Source of the DNA: Holothuria scabra | Taxonomy: Eukaryota; Echinodermata; Holothuroidea; Aspidochirotida; Holothuriidae | Reading direction: 5' to 3' | NCBI GenBank assembly: GCA_037179385.1 | Contig: CM074190.1 | Coordinates: 3,982,284 to 4,046,283, forward strand | Length of the DNA: 64,000 nt | Shown: positions 33,581 to 44,025 of the stretch, one piece after another | Layout of the letters: every line of letters starts with the position of its first letter | Numbering within the stretch: position 1 is the first letter of the stretch | Translations under genes and position numbers: made by a program | Notes under the pieces: model-generated | What the model was told of the DNA's origin: nothing | The model's input: only the letters and a program-made list of their open reading frames with translations | Database searches by the model: none

Positions 33581-33754
33581 AATTGTGTTGTTAATCCATA
33601 GAATGACTAAAATAAAATTTGGCGAACCAGAACCAAATATTTCTGTTCTCTATACCGAACACAAAGACAAACCATAATGCATTTTGCACATCCAATGGCT
33701 TGAGGTACGTAAGATGCATGGAACTTTTCCGAGAATTTCAAATATTATAAAATT

Positions 33755-33800
33755 TGGGTCAGGTTTGGCATCAGGTTTGGCATCAGGTTTAGTCAAGTGG
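33755..33800 (+). repeat. 13-bp tandem repeat
   Basis: TCAGGTTTGGCA repeated two to three times, with another copy near 33871. Confidence 0.7.
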
Positions 33801-34017
33801 GACAGAGGGAGGAGAAGGAGGAAGATACATGAAACGTTTTTAAGAACCTCAATTGTTTGAAACTCTTGAGTCAGGTTTGGCATGAGGACTGCAAGCATCC
33901 AGCTTATATGTGATTTTGTTATGTGCAGTGATCCCTTACTCCGATAACCACTCCGATTACCTTTGGCAATCGGAGTGGTTTCTATTCAAATTCAACATTC
34001 AAAACTTTTGGGGGTTG

Positions 34018-34582
34018 AAAGAAGGGTTTAAGGTCATATCAAGGTTTGATATATTAGAGGGGTACTTATTCATAGCATTTTGGTGAAATTTGCGTTGAGA
34101 TCTGATGTGTGGTTCTCAAGATATGAGCAAGTAAAGTTGTCACACTTTCAACAAACAGTGAACTTGAAGCAAGCACATATGACACCATATCCCCACATTA
34201 ATGGACAGTCTTTTGTTTTTCTTTAAACGTTACAGTATATTTTTTCCTCAACAGTCCCATTTTATCAAAATGGGATTGCATAAGTGGCACGAGAACTTTT
34301 CAAACTTAGCAATCCCCATGGGAGGTCCTATTCCTCTTAACTTCAAGGTCAATACAACATTCTGAAAAAACAAAGGGAAACAAAGCATTCCTTGTCAATG
34401 TGAGGAAGTGACACAATCTCTGCTGCCTTCAATCTCACTTTTGAACACAAATCTAGTTACTTCATTTGCTGATATCTCGAGAAGTACATGTCTGATTTGA
34501 ATGGAAATTTCACCACACTGATTAGATTTGGTTCTCCTTTCACATGTGAAAACTAATTTTTTGCCTAAACTTCCCCTTTAAA
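34018..34582 (-). mobile_element. TTAA-flanked element T5, reverse copy
   Basis: Full-length inverse of 9383-9938. It begins near AGAAGGGTTTAAGGTC and ends AACTTCCCCTTTAAAG. It shares TTCAACAAACAGTGAACTTG and GCTGATATCTCGAGAAGTAC with copy 1 in reverse. Confidence 0.65.
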
Positions 34583-35204
34583 GTTTGCAATACGAGAAGA
34601 CATGGTGGGATTTTACAGACGAAATGCATATTTTTTATTTCAGGAGAATTAAACACTTGGAATTTACTGAGAATAATTAAAAACTTTTAGTTTTATCAAA
34701 TAAAGTTTGAACATCATGGGTCGTTTGAAAAACTGTAAAATGAATATTTTACTATTGAAGAATCTGCCCATATTAATAGTAATCTGAAAAGGACCGTCGG
34801 GATAGGAGGGGTATGTGAAATTCTGACCCCAGATACTACCCCACAAAACCTTTGTGAGCTGTAAATGACAAATACAACGTTTTCTACCGTCACTAAGTAT
34901 GCTACTCGTTACCCCGGTGAACTGGCCGGGGTAAAGAGTAACTCCAAATGAATCAACCTGGAGCAAATACGAGTCAAACATACAACATAAAATGATTTCA
35001 ACAACCTATTGAGTCCCATCAAAGGTCTGTTTATTCACCTAGGTTACGCCTGAAGGGATGCATGAATCCAGTTAATATAGGAATTTATTATGTGCATTGA
35101 TCCCTGATGTCCCCATTTTTGGCCATTGATTTCAAAAAGAAAAATAAATGACGATAATGGATAGTTCAGATTAAAAAGTGGCTGTCCTCCACAGGGTTAG
35201 GTGA
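34583..35204. other. Intergenic stretch, nothing recognised
   Basis: The 105-codon minus-strand frame at 34664-34981 has no domain. A GTTACCCCGGTGAACTGGCC patch with its near-inverse GGCCGGGGTAAAGAGTAAC (34908-34942) could form a short hairpin. Confidence 0.4.
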
Positions 35205-35395
35205 TGGGTTCAGGCGCGGATCCAGGATTGTGCCATGGGGGGAGGGGGCTTGGTGTCACGGGGGCACGACATGAGGGAAAAACCTAAGGATAGAGAAAAC
35301 CCGCTATTTTAGGTGTTTTTTGCATTGCAAGGTTGGGTCTTGCGGGTTCTGAACCCCCCGGTGGCTAAGACACGGGATGGGAAGTTACAAAATAC
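35205..35395 (+). repeat. Family C repeat, copy 1
   Basis: GCGGATCCAGGATTGTGCCA, CACGACATGAGGGAAAAACC and TTTTAGGTGTTTTTTGCA match 43836-44025 (GTAGCCAGAATTGTGTCATGG, GCACGACGTAAGGGAAAGG, TTTAGGTGTTTTTTTCA). The C-rich end and GTAGCCAG start resemble the CAGTGGCG class. Confidence 0.55.
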
Positions 35396-35756
35396 AAGTT
35401 ACAATGTCAAGCATAGGTTTTTAATGAAATTTTTGAATTTCATTATCGTTTCTCTAAATATGAATAATTTAGGGAAAATATACCATATTATTGAGGGACC
35501 ATGTCAAACAGAAATTGACATGGAGATTTGCAATGTTTCGAGTACAACGTCAGTTCTTTCACCCCTCGCGTGATGGGGGAAAGTTGTGTTTGTTGTGAGT
35601 GTTTTTTTGTACTTTTGTAGTTTTTGAGAACCAGCCATGCGTATTTCAAGCATTGTGTATTGTTGCCTGAAGGAACTTCTGTGAGACGCACGCCAAGTAA
35701 AATGTGGCATGCTATAACAGTAGTGCGAAAATTGTGACATGTTTAAACACTTCCCA

Positions 35757-35875
35757 GCATCCGACTGGAGATCGGGAGTTCGAGTCCTGGCCGGGGCATA
35801 CCGAAGACTTTAACCAATCGGTTAAATTCGAGCCAGACATGGTTTTCTTTTCCAGTTGTGTCTTCTAAGTGTAGA
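35757..35875 (+). mobile_element. tRNA-derived SINE, 5'-truncated (plus strand)
   Basis: Begins inside the head at CATCCGACTGGAGATCGGG, then AGTTCGAGTCC (B box), GGGGCATACCGAAGACTTT and ATTCGAGCCAGACATGG. Same family as 3903-4155 in forward orientation. Confidence 0.65.
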
Positions 35876-36000
35876 ACCAGAATTAAACCGATGTTCTGTC
35901 CCCTACATAACTCATCCCCCCATCTCTTGAATGTAGTGAGCTCAATACAAACCTAACATAAAAACAGGAAAGATTAAATCAAAAAATAAATGTTAGTTCC

Positions 36001-36325
36001 ACACTGTAAAGCAAAAGAGTGTACATGACGTCATTCTCTTATGGGATGAGAAGTGTATATTCAGTCCATAAAAAGTAAACTCACTCCAAGAAGAAGGAAA
36101 ATCACCCCGTAGGTTAACGTTAGGTTAACTTCTTAACGATATCTGCAAGGATCACCTTTTTAAAGAGGGGTCCCTGCACTGTATGCACTCCATCAAGAGT
36201 GAAACCTCCCGCCTTTGCAGTGACTTTCACTCTCCATGGAGTGAATTTCCCTTCTTTTGGAGTGAACCTTTTAACTTTTAATCCTCAAATGAGTGAAACT
36301 GCACTTTTTATTTCTAGGGTGCTCC
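36001..36325 (+). repeat. Family E repeat (ACTCC/GGAGT palindrome-rich), copy 1
   Basis: Contains many CACTCC and GGAGTGAA half-palindromes, including CACTCTCCATGGAGTG. Matches 42735-43040 in its pattern of TTCACTCCAAGAAG.. and GGAGTGAA. Likely foldback DNA. Confidence 0.55.
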
Positions 36326-36344
36326 CCAAGATCTGCAAATCCGT

Positions 36345-37405
36345 TGTACAATAAGATCGTGTGATATGAAAGTGACAAAGTTGGGTATATGGTGTGGAAT
36401 ACATTAAAAACCAAGAAAATTTCCGGATTCCCATCCAACTCAGTCAAAAATTGACCATGTTAGAGGATAATTTCTGATTTGCATTTAATCATGCATAAAC
36501 GTAAGCTTAATATGCAAATGTTGTGATGTCTAGGGGGACATATCTAATATGGCTGATATTATTCATAGTGTTTGCAATCTTCTGTTTTGAAATTTTAAAT
36601 TGTGTCCTTGAAAATCATCATTATCAACTACCAAACTAAAAAAGTTTAACTTTCTGATGCGAAATTAAGATAAAATTAATAGGTTTAAAAAGTCGACACT
36701 GTGCAACATTTCACACCCAATTATTTTAGCATAAGAAACAAGTTGATTAAAGGCATATTCTGGAGACAAAATTCATTAACTTTAAAATATGCAGAAAAAT
36801 TTTCTCTTTCAGGAGGTGAAAACTGCATATGAATAGCATATTGCGTTCAGAAGATGCAGATTTTTAAAGAAATGCAATTTTTCTTGAGATTTGAGGCATC
36901 ATGGGTAATCTGTGATGTAATCTTGGCACATTAATTTGACTTTGCATTCAATTTATTTGTAATGTTGATTCTGCTGCAGGCAATATTAAGCAACATTGTT
37001 GGTTGTACTCTATATATGGTAAAGGGAAATGCTAGACCTGCAAGAAAAGATATTCAAACATTCCAACAGTATCAAATTTCAAGGACAAACAGGACGTTCA
37101 ATTATAAAGAAACACAAAAGGAATTCAGGGCAATGTGCCCACATTACATAACTTCCAGATGTTTTGTTGAAAAGCAGAGGTATTTTTTAACAAAAAATAC
37201 TCAATCTTTAAAGTTAGATATCTTGAGTTAGGAAAATGGTATTGAGACAGGGTTTGGAGGATATGGTGCAGAAAAATGTTTACTTTTCTTACAACACCCA
37301 GGTGAAAAGCCACCAGAACATGCCTTTAAAGCCATTCAAACTTTGTAGATGTATATAATTTTGAAAACCGTAAAAGATACGTGCATAATTCAAACGGATT
37401 TTTAC
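36345..37405 (-). repeat. F6 repeat, reverse copy carrying a T4 insertion
   Basis: Outer parts 36345-36746 and 37330-37405 align in reverse to 5945-6455 (see there). The gap in that alignment is exactly the T4 element. Confidence 0.7.
36747..37329 (+). mobile_element. TTAA-flanked element T4, intact copy
   Basis: Left end TTAAAGGCATATTCTGGAG and right end CCACCAGAACATGCCTTTAA are inverted repeats with TTAA. It sits within F6, and the other F6 copy is uninterrupted. Non-coding; the 89-codon frame is interspersed with host repeat text and lacks a domain. Confidence 0.75.
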
Positions 37406-37470
37406 TTAGGAAAGTTGACTTCTCATCTGCCATGTAAGTTTATTGCTTTTTATTGACATGTCACAATACC

Positions 37471-37774
37471 TTAAAGGCCCAGTTCTCTCACCCCAAAGAG
37501 TACCAATTCTCCTAACCTTCCTACTTAAGCCCCTACAATTGTCCGAAATTCATTCTCATCCAGATACAATCTCAGTTTATTGCTTCAAGGTGAGTATGGA
37601 AAAACTCAATTTATATAATCAAATCACTCTCAGTGCAGTTCATGCTGTGTAACATATAAGCTTTGGTATTCTGCATTGTTTGAATAAGCTGTCAATCAAA
37701 GGGCTGAGCCAACAGGGAATTTTGGTACACCTGTACCAAAATTGTAGTTTGGGGTGAGAGGTTTGGCCCCTTAA
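37471..37774 (+). mobile_element. T1 MITE, best-preserved type-a copy
   Basis: Left TTAAAGGCCCAGTTCTCTC and right GAGAGGTTTGGCCCCTTAA. Contains AATTCTCCTAACCTTCCTAC, CTCAGTTTATTGCTTCAAGG and CATGCTGTGTAACATATAAG. Confidence 0.85.
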
Positions 37775-37899
37775 AGTTATGAATCGTATAATTGGTAAAG
37801 GTTCTCCATTTAGATTTGTATCGAAACAATTGAGGGAAAGAAAAATTTGGTTGTCAATTCTCAGAGCTTTGGGCTACTGTAAGTCATTGAAGCACGTAC

Positions 37900-38068
37900 T
37901 ACTTCACTTCGTGGTACTTCTCCTGTTACAAACCGAGGGACTAGCTACTTCCGTGACAAACCGAGGTACTACTTTCTTGACAAACCGAGGCACCACTTCC
38001 GTGACACACCGGTGTACATCTTCCGTGACATACGTTGGTTACTACTTCCGTGACACTATCGGGTGCTG
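37900..38068 (+). repeat. 24-bp minisatellite
   Basis: Contiguous units such as ACTACTTCCGTGACAAACCG, each followed by AGGT/GTGT/GGTT. There are about six copies of 24-28 bp, several diverged. In one frame each unit reads as an octapeptide of TSVTNRGT type. The units abut without spacers, so this is not a CRISPR array. Confidence 0.75.
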
Positions 38069-39330
38069 AACTCTTTTGCTCGAAATTTGAAGGTAACTAT
38101 GCACCGGTAAATAGCGGCCCATAAAATTACCTATATATTCCCTAGAAATATCACAGACGTACGCTGTGTCTGGGTGAGAGTACACCCAGCTATGTCAAGG
38201 GGACACTAGGCAATTTTCCCCTGGAAATGTGTTAGTTCCTGAAAAATGTTAACATTTTAGTGCGAATATTAATTCAAAGGTACCATAGCTAAAAGGAGGC
38301 ATAGATTTGAAAAGGGGGAAGGGGCATCCCTCAGCTTAGACCCTTAAGGAACGAGGCGAAACAGCAGACCTCTATGTTTATATTCTTCAGATGTTTCCTT
38401 AGGAAAATAAGGAGTATGATACACGTGCTGGTTTGTTAGTTTTGACTAGATTTATCTGGGTTCTCTTTTTTACTTAGGTGTGTAAAAATCAAACTCCTTA
38501 CGGTTATAGACGAGTGTTGCGGTACGATCACACTGCACTCCTCAAAATTCACGGCCTTCGGAAACTACCTCCTAAATTTCCACAAGATTTGAATTTGAGT
38601 GCCCAAAATCTTTGAAAAGATTTTAATTACATAGAAAACTGTTACTGTCTTACCTAAGCGTGCCAGAATTCTTTCAAAAAATTGCCATAAAATATAAAAG
38701 CATCATAGCCAGGATAAAATTTTCATGAAGGATCCAAAACATATTAACACATATATTTGCAAACGTTGTGTCCAATTCTGGCAACGCAGCCTATAAAAGC
38801 TAATAACTCCTCGTCCTCAATTCGTAGTTTTTGGTTACATTTTGGATGAAATGGTAGAATATTGTCCTCGTGAATGTGAAAGTTGCCAAAATTTTCAAGG
38901 TCAGGGATGTTCTCAGTCGATTGCCAGATTGCACATGCAAACATGAGGGTATTACCTAAGTGTATATACAGTGCAAAAAGTCTTGCTCAATAGTATGGGG
39001 GTTTAACATGCAGTTTACATGACAAGCAGAGGTAATACTGAGTCAGTTTAGAGTTACTGTTTTGTTCTCAAGGTCAAACGTTACAAGGGTACGCCCTTTT
39101 TCAATGAGAAACTGCTGCCATAGTAACGCATAGTGCACAGTGCACAAAATATGCATAGCGCGTGACAAATCTCTTCAGGTCATAGGTCATAGGGGTATTG
39201 AACTCACGATAGCACATAGGCAGTAACAACTCTGAACTGGCTTATTGAACTATCTTTGCGCAAACTTACTTGGAAACTTCAAGAAAACAAACACGATTTA
39301 TTCACTGCCCAAACCTACGCCCATTAAAAC
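38069..39330. other. Intergenic stretch, nothing recognised
   Basis: The minus-strand frame at 38744-38944 has no domain or splice pattern that can be supported. No repeat-family match. Confidence 0.4.
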
Positions 39331-39623
39331 TTAAAGGCATAGTACTTTCATCCCAACAGTTCCAACCTCTTGACTTACTTAAACCCCTCCCACGACTGTC
39401 TTAAATTCATCCTCACCCAGATGAAACCTCAGCCTATTGCTCCAGGGTGAGTATACAAGGCCCCGATGTGTAATGAAAACGCTCTCAGAAGAGTACTATT
39501 AGTTTAGGTACTCTGCAATTTTTTAACTTGCTGTCAATCAAAGAGCTGTGCCAATTGATAATTTTTATCTGTCTATGGACTCCTACAAAAATTGTAATTT
39601 GGGGTGAGAGAATTAGCCCTTAA
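39331..39623 (+). mobile_element. T1 MITE
   Basis: Left TTAAAGGCATAGTACTTTC, right GGTGAGAGAATTAGCCCTTAA. Interior AAACCCCTCCCACGACTGTC and GCTGTCAATCAAAGAGCTG as in other T1 copies. Confidence 0.8.
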
Positions 39624-40941
39624 GATGCCTCCATGAAGGGGAAAAGGTTACACCTTGTGGACTGTGTTATGAAAAGAATGTTTTAATATTAGGTGAAAGC
39701 ATTTTTTGTCCATAAAAGACGAAAATTGTCAATTTTGATCGGAAGAGAGACACTTGCCGTTTGTCTTCCTTCAACTGCATCCAGACATCTCTGTACAAAT
39801 GAACGAAACAATTAATTGATTGAAAAGGCTAGTTGATCACAAGGGTTGCGAAAACTCCTCTTCATGAAAATATATACGGTAGTTTAGAGATGTTCTCCGT
39901 AATTCGTCTATCATAATTTGACACATATTTTTAAATCAACATATTTATGGACCCCTCCCCATAAGTAGCTCTTTTAAGCCAAACCTTTGTCTCTTTTATC
40001 CATTTATTTATTTTACAATATTACTTTTTTTAGATGTAGGTACCAATACTTTCAATGTTTTATAAAACTCCCTACACAGCAACGCCAGTCACTATTCAAG
40101 ATAAGAGAAAAAATAAGAAAAAGAGCATGCATCTCTCACGGTCACGTGTGGGTTGGTGTTTTCTAGTACACACGACTGCCGACTCAAGTTTCCCGTATTA
40201 AAAAACCGACACGAGATTCCTCCAGATCAGGCCGCTGTGTGTAATGTAATACCTGATCGTCCTTGCTTACATACGGCAATCGCATCAACAAAATAATCAC
40301 AAGTACGATATATTTCGAGAAAATACGCAGCATATCAATGATGCAATCTTTTGTCAATTCTTCTTGAGAGAAAGACCTTTTTAGAAAATCTTTTTCTTTT
40401 TTTTATCAATTTGGAATCTAATTCCTCTGAATTAGATTTATATTCAGATGAAGGAAACTGGCACATATCAACGATATCTTTGTGATATTGAAGCAGTGCG
40501 TTGAGAGAAACAATACAGGGAATCGTACTTTGTATCGAGAAAAATAGCCAGTTTTTGAAAGGTTACGCTTTTGTCTTTGGCCAGAGCTCCTGTCTCTTGT
40601 AATATCTATTCAAGGGGCACGGGGGGTAAACCAATGGTTTAATCACGTTGTGTGCACTTTGGAATTTCTTTATCTCCCGACCAATGGAGTCCTGAAAAGA
40701 GAAGTAAACAGACACAATGAAAACACCCTATGGGGTCAAGGTGGTTTGCGCCGGGAACCCAGGGGACACCTCAAATCCCTACGGTACTGTCGAAATGATG
40801 AGCAATATATTGAATAATTGCGAAAATTAAATAACAGTATAATGTAATAGCTATAAATGGGAGTAATATTCTCTAATTTGCTATTTTGGGGACCGGGAAA
40901 ATATAATCATGAATGTGTTCAAAGTGAATTTCATTTTTAAA
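39624..40941. other. Intergenic stretch, nothing recognised
   Basis: AT-rich, no motifs or repeat-family match. Confidence 0.4.
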
Positions 40942-41246
40942 TTAAAGGCACATTTTCATCATCCCAAACAGTTCCAATTCTCCCAACCTACTTACTTCAA
41001 GCCCCTCCCACATTTACCTAAAACTCATCTTCATCCAGACACAATCCTAGTTTATTGCTTCATGACTTGTCCCAGTGGCCATACAAGTCCATAATGTGTA
41101 ATCAAGACACTCTCAGTGCCCATGCTGTGTAATTTAGCTATGATGCGTTGTTTGAATGTGATGCCAATCAAAGAGCTGTACCAATTGAGAGTTTTGATAT
41201 ATGTATACTGAAACTGTAGTTTAGGGTGACCAATGACTGCCTTTAA
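40942..41246 (+). mobile_element. T1 MITE, young subtype b
   Basis: Nearly identical in order and sequence to 60337-60645: TTAAAGGCACATTTTCATC, CCCAACCTACTTACTT, AGTCCATAATGTGTAATCA, CTGCCTTTAA. By eye only about 15-20 of ~300 positions differ. Confidence 0.8.
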
Positions 41247-41475
41247 CTTTTAAATTAATTTTTTTTATTAAATTAAATTAAATTAGTGATTTAGTCGATT
41301 TGGGGTTCTTGATTTGAGAATTTGAAGGACTAACTCGGCCAGAGGAGTTGATTTTTTCCCCGTTGAGAAAGTACATAAACTCAAGTCCGAGTCTGGACTC
41401 GAGTCCCTGAAAGTTGAAAATCGCCGGACTCGTGACTCGAAGCCCGTGGACCCGACTACATCACTGACTGGTATT
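41247..41475 (-). repeat. GAGTCC-rich family D repeat, copy 2
   Basis: Reverse of 17138-17320. Contains GTCTGGACTCGAGTCCCTG and GGACTCGTGACTCG, with AATTTGAAGGACTAACTCGG. Preceded by an AAATT-rich stretch. Confidence 0.6.
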
Positions 41476-42479
41476 TATTTTAGATGCACCTGCAGACAAA
41501 ATGTTGTCAGGCACCATCACCCGAAAGACTCTCAAAGCTGTTAATGTGGGAATGAAAAGTCTTTTGAGAGCAAACCAGACTATCGCCCTCTATTGCTCTT
41601 CGTCACCACTGTCAAAAACCAGGGATTTATTGTCCTGTGTGTACTGTGTCAAGGAACTTAAACTCAAATTTCATATGCTTTTTTCATCCTGATTGTGAGA
41701 TATAATGCTACGGTTCTACTTCCTATCATCTTTATTATTTTAGCTGTTCATTAAGTTTGAAGTTTAGGGTGTCTGTTCTCTTAAGACGTTCAAGGCATGC
41801 AATGATCTCCAGTTGACAGTTAACTGCCATGTGCGACTCATATTGGTCAAATGTTGTTGCACGGCACGATCACTTTCTGGGAAACCCAAACACTTTTCGA
41901 AAAAGATGAATCAAAATGCCTATCTCTTTTTGCATTTTTTACACATAGACATACCAAGAAATGTCTTTTGTAAGTTTAGCAATTCATAACGAAAAGGAAA
42001 GCATGGTCTTGCGAATGTTATTCGGACTTATAGCTGTCGAAATGGTGTGCTGCACGATTGATAAGATTTGGATATTAATTATGTCATTGTGGGGTGTAAC
42101 CAGGAGAGTACCTAAAACGTTATACCATGCGTTCTTTAGATCACTTTCCCTCGAAGCATTTTCCCAAAGATGAAAAATATCTCCTGGAAAAAAGGGGATC
42201 TGGTACATTAATCTTTATTTGTGTGCATTGGTCTAAGAGTGTGTACGACGCAGGCACGTAAAGAGATAAATAGGGAGGTCCATCTCCCATTTTGCAATAA
42301 AAAGGTTCAACACCTGGACATCCAAAAAGGATATTACATCATCAAAAATATCACAACTAAACTTTCAAGATTGATCCCGTTTAAAAGGAAAATGTTGCAT
42401 CATTTCGCATCTTGTTTTCCATGTCTATATGTATAACTAATTGTTTGGTTGACGTTTGCACCTCATCTTATAACTTTAA
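41476..42479. other. Intergenic stretch, nothing recognised
   Basis: Short frames at 41501-41692 and 41961-42436 have no domain. Confidence 0.4.
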
Positions 42480-42662
42480 TCTAGTCAATACCAGGGCCCC
42501 ATTTCCAGTTGTGAGTCACTTGAGTGTTTTCTCTACCCGATTGCTTATTCCGATCATCACGCCCAACTTTAAAAGGTTCTATTTTTAAAAAGTCATTGGC
42601 ATGACTCGATTTGGAAATCGATTTAGGTCCTTGCGTATGAGAAGCTCTGTCATTAGACCAAC
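42480..42662 (-). mobile_element. Degraded tRNA-derived SINE (minus strand)
   Basis: Plus strand CAGGGCCCCATTTCCAGTTG, TTTTCTCTACCCGATTGC, then CATGACTCGATTTGGAAATCG, a broken B box. Homology to the SINE body is clear but old. Confidence 0.5.
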
Positions 42663-42663
42663 A

Positions 42664-42709
42664 TCAACAGCAGCAGCAACAACAACAACAGCAGAAGCAG
42701 CAGCAGCAG
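42664..42709 (+). repeat. CAG/CAA microsatellite
   Basis: Alternating CAG and CAA units, not within a supported gene. Confidence 0.85.
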
Positions 42710-42734
42710 TTCGTATCACAGCCAGATTTGTAGA

Positions 42735-43040
42735 GGGCACACTCTAAACATTAAAAAGGAGTGAAATTTTACTCGTTGGGAGAGTGAAGGTTAAAGAGTT
42801 CACTCCAAAAGAGCGGAAATTCACTCCAAGAAGCGTGAAATTCATTCCAATAGAGCAAAGTTTCACTCTAGTTGGAGTGCCTCCATGAACCTTTCTTAAA
42901 AAGAGTGACCACTGTAAGCACTCGTTAAAGAATGAATTTTCACCCATTTGGAGTGGATTTCACTTAGTCTTGTAGTGAATTCACTTTTTTACTCTATGAT
43001 AGGGCGACTTAGTTCACTATTTTGTTCTTAGAGTGTATGT
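42735..43040 (+). repeat. Family E repeat, copy 2
   Basis: Ends in ACTCTAA and TTAGAGTGT (inverted). The interior is filled with CACTCCAA/GGAGTG half-palindromes such as TTCACTCCAAAAGAGCGG. See 36001-36325. Confidence 0.6.
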
Positions 43041-43835
43041 ACCGGTATACCTTCCTGCATATGGTTTCTTCTAGGCTACTGATGATAATGGATATATACT
43101 TGCATTCATACTCGTATTATCCATACCAAAGATTTTATAAGAAATACATAATTTGGACTGACAGACCAAGTGCTAAATTAGAGTAAAGGGAGCCATGAAA
43201 ACGAAGGTTAGTCCTCTTGGAGGCCTTTCATAGCGTGGGGCGTATACCGTACCCCCTATCTTGCAGAGTAATTTATGCTTTGTAATGACATTCTACTCCC
43301 AGGACGGCCGCCTCTCCCTACATACCGCAAACCCATTCCTTGATTCATGTTCACAACCAGATAAGCACTATGCATGTTTATATACATTTAAACGAGTCTG
43401 GTATGTATACATAGCAGACTGTATGACACAATCCTAGGTTTTTTATGACATGTAAAAAGTAACTTTGTATGCAAAATGCACCCTTATTTGGACTCTGAAA
43501 AAATTCCAACCAACTGCGTACACACATTTACAGCAGCTAGTTGTAGATGTTTTAAGGGGAATATCGCGTTTAAAATGCCCCAACATAGCATTAAAAGTAA
43601 ATAGCTCTAGTCATTTCAACTCATTCGGTCTCAACAATAAACCGCAGCAATGCCTTCATCTCCTCAAATAATTGTGCACGGGAAGAGTTCCGCTTTAAGA
43701 GCAACTGATGGGCATATTTTACCCAATTTGTGTTGGTGGAAAGCAGTGCACTTATTTTTGCTTTTATTTTTTGAGCGTCTACCTCTAAAAGCTCAAGAAC
43801 ATTGCCAATCTGTATGTATTTTCATTTTCGACTAC
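43041..43835. other. Intergenic stretch, nothing recognised
   Basis: No motifs or repeat-family match. Confidence 0.4.
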
Positions 43836-44025
43836 CAGCATCGTAGCCAGAATTGTGTCATGGGGTGCCATGGGCGGGGTATGAGCACGACGTAAGGGAA
43901 AGGTCTAAGGGAAGGCAGAAAAACGGCTTATTTAGGTGTTTTTTTCAATAATATTATTTTCAAGGTTTGGTCAAGGGCGGTTTCAACTCCCAACCACCCC
44001 TCCCCTGTGGCTACGTCATTGTCAT
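43836..44025 (+). repeat. Family C repeat, copy 2
   Basis: Starts CATCGTAGCCAGAATTGTG and ends CCCCTGTGGCTACGTCATTG; these ends are weakly inverted (GTAGCCA against TGGCTAC). Confidence 0.6.

Noticed and set aside
37900..38068. CRISPR-like array
   Set aside because: Units abut directly without spacers and the sequence is eukaryotic; it is a minisatellite.
38744..38944. 66-codon minus-strand frame
   Set aside because: Reads like ordinary protein composition but has no domain, homologue I recognise, or splice signals that I can support.
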